Source: Epinephelus fuscoguttatus
Lineage: Eukaryota; Chordata; Actinopteri; Perciformes; Serranidae
Assembly (NCBI RefSeq): GCF_011397635.1
Contig: NC_064771.1
Location: forward strand, 14,819,379-14,883,378
Direction of reading: 5' to 3'
DNA length: 64,000 nt
Every line of letters begins with the position of its first letter. Position 1 is the first letter of the stretch. The notes under the pieces were generated by a model that ran no database searches, was not told the DNA's origin, and was given only the letters and a program-made list of their open reading frames with translations. The translations under genes and the position numbers were made by a program. Positions 48,352 through 61,200 of this stretch are shown piece by piece.

Positions 48352-49048
48352 TTAAAGTGATATTTCATCCCAAAATGAAAATTTAGACTTTGGCGAGTCA
48401 CCAACTCGCTGACGATGTGTTTCCTTTGGCAGTAGGAAATAACAGCTCTGATACAGTTTAAAGAGAGTGAACAATAAACAGTGAGGCTTCTATCAATGAG
48501 ATAAAATTGTGCTGGATTACACTCATTGTTTCCTTTGAATCCCTTGTGCATAGCAAGGCAATCAGGATCCGGTGCCGGAATGGCGGACCCCGCCATTACT
48601 ACTAAAAGCTACTATAGTATATAAAAGGTAATTACTGAATGTACATTAAATGGCTATTGCAGAAAAAATGCTGACCATAAATAGTAGGAAAACTGGGATT
48701 TGATTTCATGAAAAAATTAAATATTATGACTTTAAACTTGATGAAATAATTAAAACAAGTAAACACTTTCATGTCGTCCTTCTCTTAGAATACTGAAAGG
48801 AACTTTTACGCTAATAGAAAGTGGTAAAAATAAAACAATTTCCAGTTTCTCCACATCTCTCAGGAATTTTGGGGACATTTATGCATATTTATTTGAAGAC
48901 GTAAACTGCCTTTAGCGTTGTAATACAAGGCTGAGATAAAGCTATTGAAGCCTTTGTGTGTCTGGTGGTCCCTGGTGGAGTTTCTACTGACATGCAAACA
49001 CAGACATAGAAACCTGAATCCTCATTTTGGGGTGAACTCTTCCTTTAA
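48352..49048. mobile_element. TTAA-flanked MITE inside the BAIAP2L1 3' UTR
   Basis: The left end is TTAAAGTGATATTTCATCCC and the right end, read inward, TTAAAGGAAGAGTTCACCCC, both continuing CAAAATGA. TTAA at both borders (48352-48355, 49045-49048). No ORF of interest. Confidence 0.65.
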
Positions 49049-49207
49049 GATGCAAAAGAGATGCGTAGTGTCATAAGGTCTTTTCAGGCTTGTTTGTGCT
49101 GCAGTCAGTGCAGTGTTTTAATACAGAATGAAGAGATTCAGATGTAAATGATAGTGACCTGATGCTGACGACGAAGGCCAGCATCCCGGCTGTCTACCTG
49201 ACTCGCC

Positions 49208-49211
<4 letters not shown>

Positions 49212-49256
<45 letters not shown>
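49212..49256. repeat. (AT)n microsatellite
   Basis: About 22 uninterrupted AT units in the probable BAIAP2L1 3' UTR. Confidence 0.95.
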
Positions 49257-49260
<4 letters not shown>

Positions 49261-50314
49261 ATTTCTGTTTTTTATTATAATTATTTTTGTCTTTCTTTTC
49301 TTAAGAGGCATTACGATATACAAAGGCTGTGAGAATGAAGGGAGAGTGACGTGTTGGGAAAAGGGTTTGTTATTAGAGTGAAAGCAAAACAGTATGTCAC
49401 TGTTTAAAATGAGAAGGCTATTTATATACACTAAGTTTGTATGAGATATTTAAATAAAAAGAAATAAGTGTACAGAAGTCCATTCTGTGAAGGCGCCCCT
49501 TTGAATACGATAGTCACCGAGCTCATGATCCCACGCTGATTTTGATTTGACTGCTGGTATGTATTTTAAATGGGCAAAATGACCTTTTGATGAAGGGAAT
49601 ATTTTTCACTCCTCGTGGTTTCACTGTTGTTTAATGTAGACTCTGTGTACCGTGCACAGTTTATGCAAAATAAAAATGTACCTTAGTGGTAGACATTTGC
49701 ATCGTATGAATAGCGGGTCGTTGTTTAAAATCTAAGTATTACGTGTTTTGTGAGGACTCTGCCATGTATTTGCTTTACAGGATGTAAATGTATGATGAGG
49801 AACTGACTGATAAGAACAGTTTGTTGATCCTCATAGACCCACTCTTGTGTATAAGTGAACCCACTCATAGTTAGAGCCACATGCTTTCTTCAGAGTACCT
49901 TGCCACTGTGTTGACCAATGTAGTCTTTTTTTTCTCAATAAAACAAGGTAAAGTAAAAGTCTGCCTAATTCATGTTCAATTTTGTTTTCTGTAAAGATAT
50001 GATGAATTTTACCTCCTCACATAAGACAGGGATAAAAATCCTTACCTTTTGTTACTCTCTGTGATTTTAAAAACATAGTTGAATATGATCAAACTAATTG
50101 CCATATAAACATTTAAATTTCAATAAAGACGATTAGAAACAGTGAGATATCTAAGACAGGGTGTCTGCAAGTCCTTAAAAAGTGTCAAAAAGTCTTAAAT
50201 TTAATTGAATAAATATCAGGCCTTCAGTGTCATTGAGCAGTCTTATCTGTCTATTAATTTCTTTTTGTCAAAATGAGTCATATCTTAAATTTGATTTAAA
50301 AAAAAAAAAAAAGG

Positions 50315-50620
50315 CCCACTGTGTAGGATTTAAGGGAATCGATATAAAACATTCATAGCCTTGCTTTCATTCGTTTTTAATCACCTGAAATAAGAATCTT
50401 GTGTTTTCATTATCTTAGGATGAGCCCTTTATATCTTATATCTAAATGTAGGGCAGGTCCTCTTTCACTGAGTGCACTATGTTGTTACTACAGTAGCCCA
50501 AAATGGACAAACCAAACACTGGCTCTAGATCGGCCTTTGTGTTTTTGTGTCCGCCACTGTACAGTAGTTTCCGTAATCTGCAATCTCACCACTAGATGCC
50601 ACTAAATCCTAGACATTAGA
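50315..50620. mobile_element. MITE-like element (GTGTAGGATTTA ends)
   Basis: The left end CCCACTGTGTAGGATTTAAG and the right end, read inward, AATGTCTAGGATTTAGTGGC form inverted termini. A related single end sits near 8643-8670. Target duplication not identified. Confidence 0.45.
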
Positions 50621-51147
50621 CCAGGGGTTCCTGACTGATCCAACCACGGGGTCGGGATTTCTTCTTAGTCATTAGTTCAAAGTACACACAGTTTATATAT
50701 TCAGCGTCATACTTGACCTAGACCTAGACCTTTAAGGATGCAAAGAGAACTTGCACATTCATGTGCTAAAAATAGGGGGAAAAGGAGACTAACTGATACA
50801 AAAATGTAAGTGTTAGTGAGGAAGGAGTGCCTACATCAGATGCACCTCACAAGTGTACATATGAACGTTTCATTTTCTAGCGATGCTGCAAAATCTGAAC
50901 TTTTTATTTCACATTTAACATTTAACAAGCTGAACGGGAGCAACTTGTTATCATGACCACATACCGAGCACTGACTGCACTCTGATTTACCACAGCACAC
51001 TTGACACTAATATATGTTGAGAAAGAAAAAAACAATCCTTCAGGTCTTATTCAGTGGCTGGGTCAAATGAGTTTTTATTTACTGCTTAGTAAAGACAGGA
51101 GGTCACAACAAAGCTGCAGAATTCTCTCTGAAGATCAAGATTCAGAG

Positions 51148-51386
51148 TAGGGATGTTCGATATTGGCTTTTTTACTGATATCCGATATACTGATATTGTC
51201 CAACTCTTAATTTCCAATACCGATATCAACCGATACCAATATATAGTTTGATTTATAATATGTGCATGCTGTGTAAAAGTTGTGCCATTAAAAAAGTAAA
51301 ACCCGATACCAATAATTTCCGATATTACATTTTAATGCCAATATCGGTCAATAATATCGGTAGGCCGATAATATCGGACATCTCTA
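51148..51386. mobile_element. hAT-like MITE with perfect 8-bp target duplication
   Basis: A 239-bp element with ends TAGGGATGTTCGATATT and, read inward, TAGAGATGTCCGATATT. It is flanked by ATTCAGAG at 51140-51147 and 51387-51394. The interior is rich in CGATA/TATCG words. The 8-bp duplication and TAG ends indicate hAT; no transposase remains. Confidence 0.88.
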
Positions 51387-51936
51387 ATTCAGAGCAAAGT
51401 TTACACAAAGGGCGGTGGGCTAATGAAGACATCTGAGTGACAACAAAGCTGAACTGAATTCAGGAACTTTTTGACCATCTAATGAAAGATATAATCTGAG
51501 TACTCAGAGAACTTACACACAGGTATCTGTTAATCAGTGTAAACTAGTTTGTCTCAGCACTGAGGAAATTTCACACAGAACAACAGGAACATACTTAGTC
51601 TACAGGAGGGACATATTAGGATAAGATAAAACTATTAGGTAAAACATTTTCTTTTGCAGTGTCTTCCTATAACACACATGTTGACCTGGAGCACAGACAG
51701 AGAGGAGGCTAGCTGATTTTTCTCCCTTTGAGTTTAACTGGTCCGCCCCTGTCTCATCAGCTATTGTTCTCCTAGGAAACAGCCTCAGCAGCATTACTCC
51801 TGTAGTATAGTGCACCAATAAAACAAAACAAATTTCTTGTAATCTAATTGGAAATTAATCAGATTCTGATTTTTCTCCTCTTAGTTTTGTTTCAGGGTAA
51901 ATTACAACTTCATCATCATTACTGGTGACCTCATCT

Positions 51937-52562
51937 ATACTAAACAGAAATGTAAACATAACACTTTTATCTCTGCACCCATCTTTCACAGGTTTAGGTC
52001 AGCGTGCCATTGTCATGCTGACTGCAGGAATGTCCCCAGTGGAGCTGCTGCCAATGAACTGAATGCTCATTTCTTGACCATAAGCCATCTCCAGTGTTGT
52101 TTCCTTGAATTTGACAGTACATCCAACCGGCCTGACAACCACAGACCACACTGATTTCCACAAACAGCGTCTTAGCCTGCAAGATCAGCTGACACTAGTC
52201 ACCCTAACAGCTGATGCAACAATTGGTTTGCACAACCGAAGAATTTTTGCACAAAGTATCAGAAACCATCTCAGAGAAGTTCAGTTCATTATTGTAACTG
52301 ACTTGTGTGGTTGTGAGGCTAGTTGGATGTACTGCCAAATTCAAGAAAACAACATTAGAGACAGATATGCCACACCTATCAGATTGATGCATTATCTTGG
52401 AAAAGGAGAAGTGCTCACGGACATGGATTTTAAACAACTTTGTGACCCAAATTTGAAAGAAACATATCTACTGAGTGCATGAAAATAAGCTTTGATCTCG
52501 AACTTAAACCTGTGAAAATGGGAGTAGAAACAAAAGTGTATGTATGTAAAATTAAACAACTA
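51937..52562. mobile_element. Rearranged, internally deleted Tc1-like element
   Basis: The left end (about 51937-51995, CTAAACAGAAATGTAAACAT onward) and right end (about 52500-52560) resemble the termini of a common fish Tc1 family. Plus-strand translation of 52000-52280 gives a stop-riddled transposase N-terminus; GLHNRRIFAQSIRNHLREV is a readable piece of the second helix-turn-helix. The catalytic domain is gone. The segment 52307-52354 is the reverse complement of 52095-52142 (43 of 48 positions), so two oppositely oriented pieces of the same gene are joined. The 125-aa ORF here is a relic. Confidence 0.75.
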
Positions 52563-52689
52563 CAGCTGTCAGACAAATGTAGTGGAATAAAAAGTATAAA
52601 GTACTGTGAGCTGTAATACTCAAGTAGAGTATAAACACCTAAAAATTGTCCTTCAGTGTAGTACCTGAGTGAACACGCCTCATAGATGC

Positions 52690-52960
52690 AGCAGCGCCCC
52701 CTGCTGGAGCTTAAAGCTACAAACACCTACTGCCGCGGAAACAGCCAATAGGAACGAAGAAACAGCGGCCACTTCCTGTTTCACGTAGGAGAGAAATTAT
52801 GATGTGATTATCGGAGGGTACTGGGCACCTTATGGTTTAGACAGCTGTTCATTCATTTCCACCTGCTGAATGAACAGCGGTGACGTCCCAGCTGCGCCGT
52901 TTGCCCGTGTATGAGAGGAAGCTCGAGGTTGGTGTGTTTGAACTCTTGTTAATTCGCTCT
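52690..52960 (+). promoter_or_regulatory. tecpr1: Candidate TECPR1 promoter / first non-coding exon
   Basis: Locally GC-richer DNA about 2.3 kb upstream of the first coding exon, with a CCAAT box (52745-52749) and an ETS-type ACTTCCTG (52771-52778). The coding exon at 55199 has a strong acceptor 15 bases before the ATG, so an upstream non-coding exon must exist. Its donor could be near 52926 or 53103; I cannot decide. Confidence 0.4.
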
Positions 52961-54321
52961 TTCTAGAGAGCTAAGCCTGTAAGCCTGCACCAAAAGCAAG
53001 CTGAGTGTTGTCGTTAAAGCCTAAAGCTGTTTTTACTGTACGGTGAACGTGTGTGTGGAGCATTACAGCCTACATGTCACTGCTCCTTCATTCAAACCTG
53101 CAGGGTAATGAGGCTAATTTGTAGCTCGTGCCGTCGGCGCAGTGCTAACATGAAGCTACCTTGATAAACAGAAACAAATGTCACGCTTAAACAAACATAA
53201 TGCTGTTTATTTTACCGTGTCAGTACTTAAAACGTATATGTATCTGTTATTTTAAACTATTATAATCATTGTGAGCTGACTGTAGTGTACAGTATAGTGA
53301 ATGTAGGTGATAGAGGATACGCCTTTAAGCAGCAGCATCCCTGCCAGTTACGCAGTGTTGTGAAATGGAGACTACTTACAGCAAGCTTTGAGTAACCCCT
53401 TGCATTAACTGTATTAACCATCATTTCATTTCATTTTAACACTAACCATGAAGGCTTAGATGTTGAGATGACATTGTGCAGGGTGTATAAAATGGGTCAG
53501 ACCTGACAAGTGGAACAGAAGTGGTGTAAATAAACATGAAAACACAGTGAGCATGGATCAGTGCCACCTCAACACATGACCCTGATCACTGTGTACAGCT
53601 GTGCTCCAAGAGGGATGTTTAGCATTTTAGAGGTAATGCATTTACCCATGTTAAACCGGCAGCTCACATATACAGTATATGTATTGTGCTATATATACAC
53701 ACAGGTTAAAAGTTCAGAACCAAATCAGCTTTATTTGCCAAGTATGCATACACATACAAGGAATTTGACTCAGTTTTTTTTTTACATTTTACTCAATGTA
53801 TTTACACAGAAAAAGACATAACAGCCAAAAACAAGGACTACAAAGGCAAATTTGTCAGCATAACAAGCATCGGTACATTTGCTTATTGAGACTGGGATGT
53901 CTACTCAAGTGTCAAGTCCGTTCCCTTGGCAAAGTGTTGTGTTTCTATTGTGTTACATATTCCGAACTTATTAAATCTAGCCTTCGACAAATAACCCCTG
54001 TATTATGATTTTTTTTTTTTTTTTTAAAGAAGAGAGACAACTAATACTGAAAGTAATAAAAACTAAACTAACACTAAAAATAACTACTAAAAAAAAAAAG
54101 TAAACCACTCTGGAAACTAACTGAAACTGAACTAAAGTGTATAACAAAAATGAAAAACAGAGTAAAAAGAAAAATGTGTATACAATAATATATAACAATA
54201 TAAAGGAGAAGTTCAAATGACCACCAGTACAAATAAATTAAAATGAAAGACAAATGAAGTTGCTGGACAAAATGCCACAGAGGACACTTTGACATGTCAG
54301 TGGGGAAAGCACAGGAGAAAT

Positions 54322-54658
54322 TAGACCTGGGCAATATGGGAAAAATCCAGTATCACAATATTTTTTAACAAACACCTCGATCAATATTGTGGCTATATTG
54401 TAGGGTTGACTATTGGTGCTTTCACAAAATACTTACACAATGAGATTTTAGTTAAATAATCATTGGTAATGTGGATATAATGACTAAGTGGATAAATGCA
54501 AATAATAGAACAGCTAGAGCAGTCTGGCAGGTTCAGAAAATTACATCACTTTACTGTAATGCAGCCTTTAAAACCAGGAAAAGACAACACTTACAGAATC
54601 CTAAATCTAAGGCGATATCTAGTCTGATATCACAATGTCGATATATTGCCCTGCCCCA
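54322..54658. mobile_element. hAT-like MITE with perfect 8-bp target duplication
   Basis: A 337-bp element with ends TAGACCTGGGCAATATGG and, read inward, TGGGGCAGGGCAATATATCG. It is flanked by GGAGAAAT at 54314-54321 and 54659-54666. No transposase. Confidence 0.88.
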
Positions 54659-55213
54659 GGAGAAATAATGAAATTAGCAATATCAGCTTCAGTGTCAGGG
54701 TCCTGATATTGTTCATGCTGGCTCACCACCTGTCCTGGCTCTTTGGGTTGCAGGGTCATTCATTTTGGTATGATATTTTCTCCTCCTAACACTTAATTGT
54801 GTTCACACTCCTAGTGTATGTTTCTTTGTATGTTATTTTACAACAGAATGAAATGTCATCCTGTCACTTAATTTTCTTCATCATAACATTGCTACTTCCA
54901 ATTTTATCCTCTGGCCCATGTAAATATATTTGGTGCCCTCTGCCTGTCTCTTCCCCTGAACATTCCTAACCATGCTGACCCACCATTGGGTCCATTATAG
55001 TAAGCGTTTATTAAACCCTTTGAACTTTAAGGCAGTATCACAAAGCTTTTAATGTTGCTGTTGTTTGTAAATGCGTATAAAATAATTCACATCCTGTCAC
55101 AGATTCCCAATATTGTCATTCATTCAAGGGAAACAATATAATGCAACTTAAAAGCTACATTTCCTTCATTCCCCCACTCTCTTCATCTTGCTCTCCAGGT
55201 TCCCGGTGCAACC

Positions 55214-58200
55214 ATGCCTGTCTCCCTGCTGTGGGCCGTGGATGTGTACGGGCGGGTCTACAGCCTGTCCACGGCGGGGCAGGTGTGGGAGCAGTGCCGT
55301 GATGCCCAGATGGAGTTCAAGCGGGTGACGGCAGCTCAGCAGTGTTGCTGGGGCATCGCCTGCGACAACAGCATCTACCTGAACGTCCACGCTTCTGACC
55401 TGTCGGTCCGCTACCAGGAGGAGACCTACGAGAATCAAGTGGGTCTCATCTAGGAAAAAATTTAATTAAAGTTAAAAATACACAACAGAGGGAAGCCAGG
55501 GTATTTTTAATCTCACAATGCAAGTTAAAAATGCCTTTAGATCCTTGTTTTCCCGCACAACGTATCCTGAGTGAAATCGAAAACGTGGAGTTCCCCTTGG
55601 ACTTGTGTTATGAGTGAGTGAGTGACTGTGAAAGGACAACATCCTCATACAGCAGTGTCCCACTTCCTCTGTTGCAAAGTCAATCACACTGTCAGCTGCT
55701 CGCCTTCACAAGCCATTAGAAGCATGTTGAACCAGTTTTTAAGCAAAATACCACACACAGTTAAAGTATACTGTATATATAACTCAGTTAGCAAAAAATA
55801 TACAGATTAGAGTCATGCTTCCTGTGAATGGTTGCAAATATTTTGGACCATCAAGTTCTCACACAGGTCAGGTCAGGTCAGGTCAACACTCTGCAGTGGT
55901 TGGTTTTGTGACTTCCTGTCAAGGGTACGGCTCACTATGTCACCACAGTTACTCTTTGGCACAGATTTTTCAAACTGTGAAATTGGTAGGGAAACCATTT
56001 AGTTTGGATTATGAGGGGAAAAAAACCCTCCTCCTGTGTCACCTCTGTCTGTCTGTTTTTATGTCAGCGATGGAATCCTGTCGATGGTTTCTCAGAGCGT
56101 TTGCTGCCAAGTGACCGCTGGCAATGGAGTGACGTCACAGGTCTGCAACATCAACCTCTGGACAGCTTCCAGCTTCCCTCAAGCAGCTGGGAGTGGGAGG
56201 GCGACTGGTACGCAGACGAAAACTTTGAGGGGGAGCCCACAGAGAAAGGGGTGAGTGTCCAATCATTAGTTTTGCTTGCATCCCCCTCCTTCAGCATCAG
56301 TTCCTGCCTGGTTTTAATGATTGATGTGTTTGTACCTGCAGGGATGGACCTACGCCATAGACTTCCCCGCCACTTACACCAAAGACAAGAAGTGGAACTC
56401 CTGTGTCCGTCGCAGGCGATGGCTCCGCTACAGGAGGTACAAAGCCATGGACACCTGGGCTAAGGTGGGTTTTACTGATCGGTATGTGTGTTTGTGTGTG
56501 CATCAAGCTTTCAGTTTGTTCACTTGCGTCTCTCTCCCTGTGTGTGTGCTGACAGATCCCCTCGCAGCAGACGTCTCTACCAGATCCTTTCAGCGACATC
56601 AGCTGTGGAGGCTGGGAGATCAGCGAGGAACCCAGAGGTCGGCTGTCACTGTGGGCTGTGTCTCTGCAGGGCAAGGTACAGCTCACACACACACACACAC
56701 ACACACACCCCTTAGCCTTAGGTATGTATGTACTTGATTAGTTTAGAATTTGCACAAATTAAGTCAGCGAAAGTGTGGAAAACAATATTTAACTGTCCTT
56801 GTGCATAATGCGACACACTTTCTGGTGTTTGCCACTTTAGTAAAGCAATAACCATCAGTCAGTTATTTACTACAGTAATACAACATAGCTTATTGAGTCA
56901 AATTAACTATGTAAGCACAACTTGCAGTTTGCATTACTGAACCGTTGATGTCATGCAGCTCATAAAACTTGTCATGCTTTTTAAAATAGAACCTTTTATT
57001 AAAGCTGTATTAGTAAAAAATAACTTTTTGTCATATTTGCTGAAACTGTCACCTTGTTCTGACAGCATTACTTGAGAGGTAGTCTGTGAAAAAAATCATA
57101 TTCCAAATATATCACAAATTTAATTTTATAAATGTTACCAACTGTAGCTTTAACTGTATCTACTGGATTTTAAGATTTTGTGTTAAGTCCACACTTACAC
57201 ACACATACTAAGGGTGTGTTTGTGTGTCTGTATTATTTTTATTTGACCTTGTTAATGCCCATAGCAAGATCACACACACGCAGTCTTGTCACATCACATA
57301 AACAACTGTATTTGCATCGCGTGATGCAGATAGATTTTTTTCCTGGCTTACTGTCCTGCTATCATTCTTGATTATCTAACCCCCCTTTTCTCCCCAGGTG
57401 TGGTTCAGAGAGGGGATCTATCATCAAAATCCCGAGGGCTCTTTTTGGGAGGAGGTTCCTCTCCCCGGGGAGGTGGTCCAGATCAGCTGTGGCCCAGGAG
57501 ATCTGATCTGGGCGGTGCTGTGGGAGGGGCAGCTCATTGTCAGGGAGGGCATCGGCAGAGACTGCCCCAAAGGTACACTGGCTCACTGGTGGAAAGAGGA
57601 TGAGGTTTGTGTGTGATTGTGTTTATAGTCTGTTGTGAGAATATGGTTTTTTTTTGTTTGTTTTGTTTTTTCTTTTGCATGTCAGGTACCTCCTGGGCGG
57701 TGGTGGACTCTCCCAGTCCTGACATGGGTGTCACACATGTAGCCGTGGGGGTCAACGTTGTTTGGGCTTTGACCAAAGACAACAAAGTAAGACAATTCTG
57801 AAATTATAAATAACAGACTGCATGATTAAAATACTGCTGCAAACATGTAGAAAGAAATGTGAAACCTCTATCAGCCCTCTTCCTGTTTTGGTTATGCAAT
57901 GGTTAAGCACTTACTCTGTGCCTTAAATTAAGCCGTAATTTTCCTGGGAGATCGCACTCGGTGTCAGAAGGAATTACATAGTGAAAGCAAGGCTTAGAGG
58001 GAACCAGTCCAAGCACTGATGGTGTCATTATTCTATAGACATTACATCGTGCTAAAGCATAAAAAAAACTTGTGTATTTTCACTCTAACCAGAGTGTTTA
58101 AGCAAATGTGTGTCATGCTAAAGAGAACATTTCTCCCCACTCTCTCCTGCTTTCCCAGGTGTGGTTCAGACGTGGCGTGAACTCCCACAACCCCTGTGGC

Positions 58201-61200
58201 TCCGGCTGGATCAGCATGGTGGGAGAAATGATCATGATCAACGTAGGACTCAACGATCAGGTGAATTCTAGCCATATGACATCACAGCCTGTGTAAAAAA
58301 ACTTCCAAATCAAGCACCCTCCTCCCTGCTGGTTACTTTTAGCATTGCCACGTGGCTTTTAGTGCAGAGGTATGGGATGTGGACATAATTAAGGTCAACC
58401 TATATTTTTTGTGTGTAGGTGTTGGCTATCAGCTGTGAGGATCGGGCGGTGTACTTCCGACAAGGAGTGACCTCTAGTGAACTGAGTGGGAAAACCTGGA
58501 GGATCATCAGCGTCCCTCGTGACAGAGACAGATCCCACTCCAGTGCCAGTGCAAGCAGCCTGCATAGGTGGACACACACACTTAGACAAAGAAATGGATA
58601 CAGACAGATTACATAAGTAGAGCCACACACAGATCACACACAGTTCAAGAGCAAACATGTACCATTACATGGTTAGAATTATGTGCTGTTATTAGAGTTA
58701 ACTACTTTGGAAATGTGCTTAAATTACAATCATTACAAGATTCAGGAAGCAGTTACAGTAGATTACAGACATGCCTTTTTAAAGCAGGTTATTATGTCAA
58801 CATACTATATGCACTTTTAAATGTTTGCAGAGAAAACAAAATAAATTCAGTCATTCTTTGTCTCTCCATGTCACAGTGCTGGATGTTACTTCAGTGGTGA
58901 GGTGCGTGCTCCGTCAGCAGCGAGTGATGTGGAGTCAGACACAGAGAAAGGATCAACAGATGGAGCTAGCGGCCTTGTCGCCTCTACCGTCCCAGAGTCC
59001 TTTGTTGATGCCCCCACAGACCACTCCGACCAAACAACTGAGACCCCCAAACCCCGCATCCCTAAAGTCACCAGCGACAGCTTCATATCTGAACTCGTCT
59101 CTGACCGAGAACCAGGAAAGACCTCAAGAGAGGGTGCTCCGGCTGTTCTGGAGGAGGAACTCATCTCAGGAGAAGAAGAGAACAAAGCCCCATGTGCTGG
59201 TGTAGCTATTTCCCCCAGCCAGTCGGGAGGTCCTCTGGACCCCCAGTGGAGTAACGTGGATCTGGAAGAGGCACAGGCCCAGCAGGCCCCCACTGGGGCA
59301 GTGGTGGACTCAGCAGATACCTGCAGCTTGTCTTCAGTGGCCACGTACACTCTGGCCATGGAGGATTCGTACGGGACAGATGAGCACCCTCTGTGGGCAT
59401 GGGTTAGTGCAGGCGGCTGCTCGGTGGACAGTCACTCCCAACTCAACTGGTTCAACTGCTCCTTGAACGCCTCATGTGAGTTAAATGAGACAGCTGTCTA
59501 GTAATGGAATGAGCTGACTGTACATTTCTTCAGTTCAAAGTTCCTCTCCTGATATTGCTTAAAGGGTAACTTTGACTTTTTTCCACTTGGCCCCTATATT
59601 CCTATGTTTTTGTGTCTAAGTGACTGATTTTAACAACAGTTTTTGAAATTGGTCCAGTATTGAGAGAGGACTGCACCCAGGAGCTGTGCGATGGTCATAA
59701 TGTAATTAGATTGGGCAACTGTGCACCATCACTGTGTGTCCATTAGAAGTGGTTATTTTTGCCACAGACAAGCTTAGATTGTTATTATGTGTGTCGCTTA
59801 ATCCGGTCTGTTCATTATTGTTTCTAAGTTTTGAAGTCTTGTTCTTAGATCTCATGAGATGTAGAGGACAATGCTGGAAAGTGGAGAGAGAGGAGCTGGG
59901 AATAGTTTGATGTGTTGAAGTACAGATAACATCATTTAGTGTTATCTAAAAGATTAGGAAATTTAAAAAAAAAAAAAAAAAAGTTCATGTTGCATTCCCA
60001 AATTGTGCCAACAAAATGTACTACAGTTTGCACAGCTTAGACAAAATAACAAACAGACCAAATCAATCGAAAGGTGAAGAGACACTTCAGACACTCATAA
60101 TAACGGTTTGAGCCTGGCTGTGGTAAAAAATAACCATATTATGTACAGTGACTGTGTGCCATTGCTCCATCTGGTTACATTTGGGCAGTGGGCAGTTGCA
60201 GTCCTCTTTCTTCACACAGGACCAATATGAAAAATTGTTATTTATGTCAGTCATTAAGACATAAAAACAAGGGAAAATGGGGGCCCAAGTCAAAAACTTA
60301 CCATTTAAATTCCATCTCTGTTCATCAGAATTATATATTTAGATGTTTTGTCCTTGAAAAAATCTCCTCGTGCCTAAAATGGCTTAGATGAAGCTCTACA
60401 CCTTTGCCTCATTTAGTATGCAACAGTTTTTAAATTTGCAAATTACCCCCACTGCCACTTACCTGCAGCTTGAGCGTATCCGCTCACCCTCACTCTGCTC
60501 ATCAAACGCGTAACCTCTCCTTGTAAAGAATAATAAATAACATGAGCCATGTGAAACAGCTATTAATGTGTTGCAAATGTTAGATGAACCTTGTTCCTGA
60601 TCGCCAGCGCTGACAAGTTAAAGCTAATGCGGCATCCCTCAAGTTGGTGAGATTGGTTCCTTTGGATTGTGACATAACAAACCCTGGCTGTCTGAATCCA
60701 TGTGCTTGTTGACTCTTATTCGCTCATGAAATGTCTAGTAGCATATTAAAAAACACAATATGGACATGTTAACAAGGTTAAAACTTGATTTTCTCTGGAG
60801 GAGATTCTTAAAATTGATTCAGTGCTTTTAAGAATTTAGGCTTTTCTGGAGGTAAATGAGAGCTCTAACTATGCACAAACAACAACTCGTGTGCTGCATG
60901 ATGTGGTGTAACATAATTATTCAATAACATCATGTAACATCTTATCTTTGAAGACAAGGCTAGCACGAGTGCATTTGAGTCTGCAGGGAACCTGTGGTGC
61001 ACTTAGGTCAGTCCATTTTGTTATTGATTTTTCCTTTGTGTCTCTCCCAGCTTTGGTCCAGTCAGTCCAGTCCATGAGTCTGTCTGTGACTCCAGCCCAG
61101 ACGGCAGCCTGGCGTAAACAAATCTTTGAGCAACTCAGTGAGAGGACCAAAAGAGAGATGGATAATTTCAGACATTATGAACAAGCCATAGAACAGGTAC

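Larger units (their letters stand above)
48063..49962 (+). other. baiap2l1: BAIAP2L1 3' UTR and polyadenylation signals
   Basis: The region after the stop codon has two good AATAAA signals, at 49669-49674 and 49937-49942, so the 3' UTR is probably about 1.6 or 1.9 kb. It contains a TTAA-flanked MITE and an AT microsatellite, which would be transcribed into the message. Confidence 0.55.

Noticed and set aside
52105-52482. 125-aa plus-strand ORF between BAIAP2L1 and TECPR1, considered as a candidate for BRI3
   Set aside because: The sequence is a decayed Tc1 transposase N-terminus joined to terminal non-coding sequence; it shows no BRI3 features.
56297-56737. ORFs of 135-150 aa on both strands over TECPR1 exons 4-5
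   Set aside because: They are out-of-frame shadows of real exons extended through introns and a CA repeat.
58886-59359. 157-aa minus-strand ORF opposite the large TECPR1 linker exon
   Set aside because: It is antisense to a GC-rich coding exon; the plus frame matches TECPR1 with correct splice phases.
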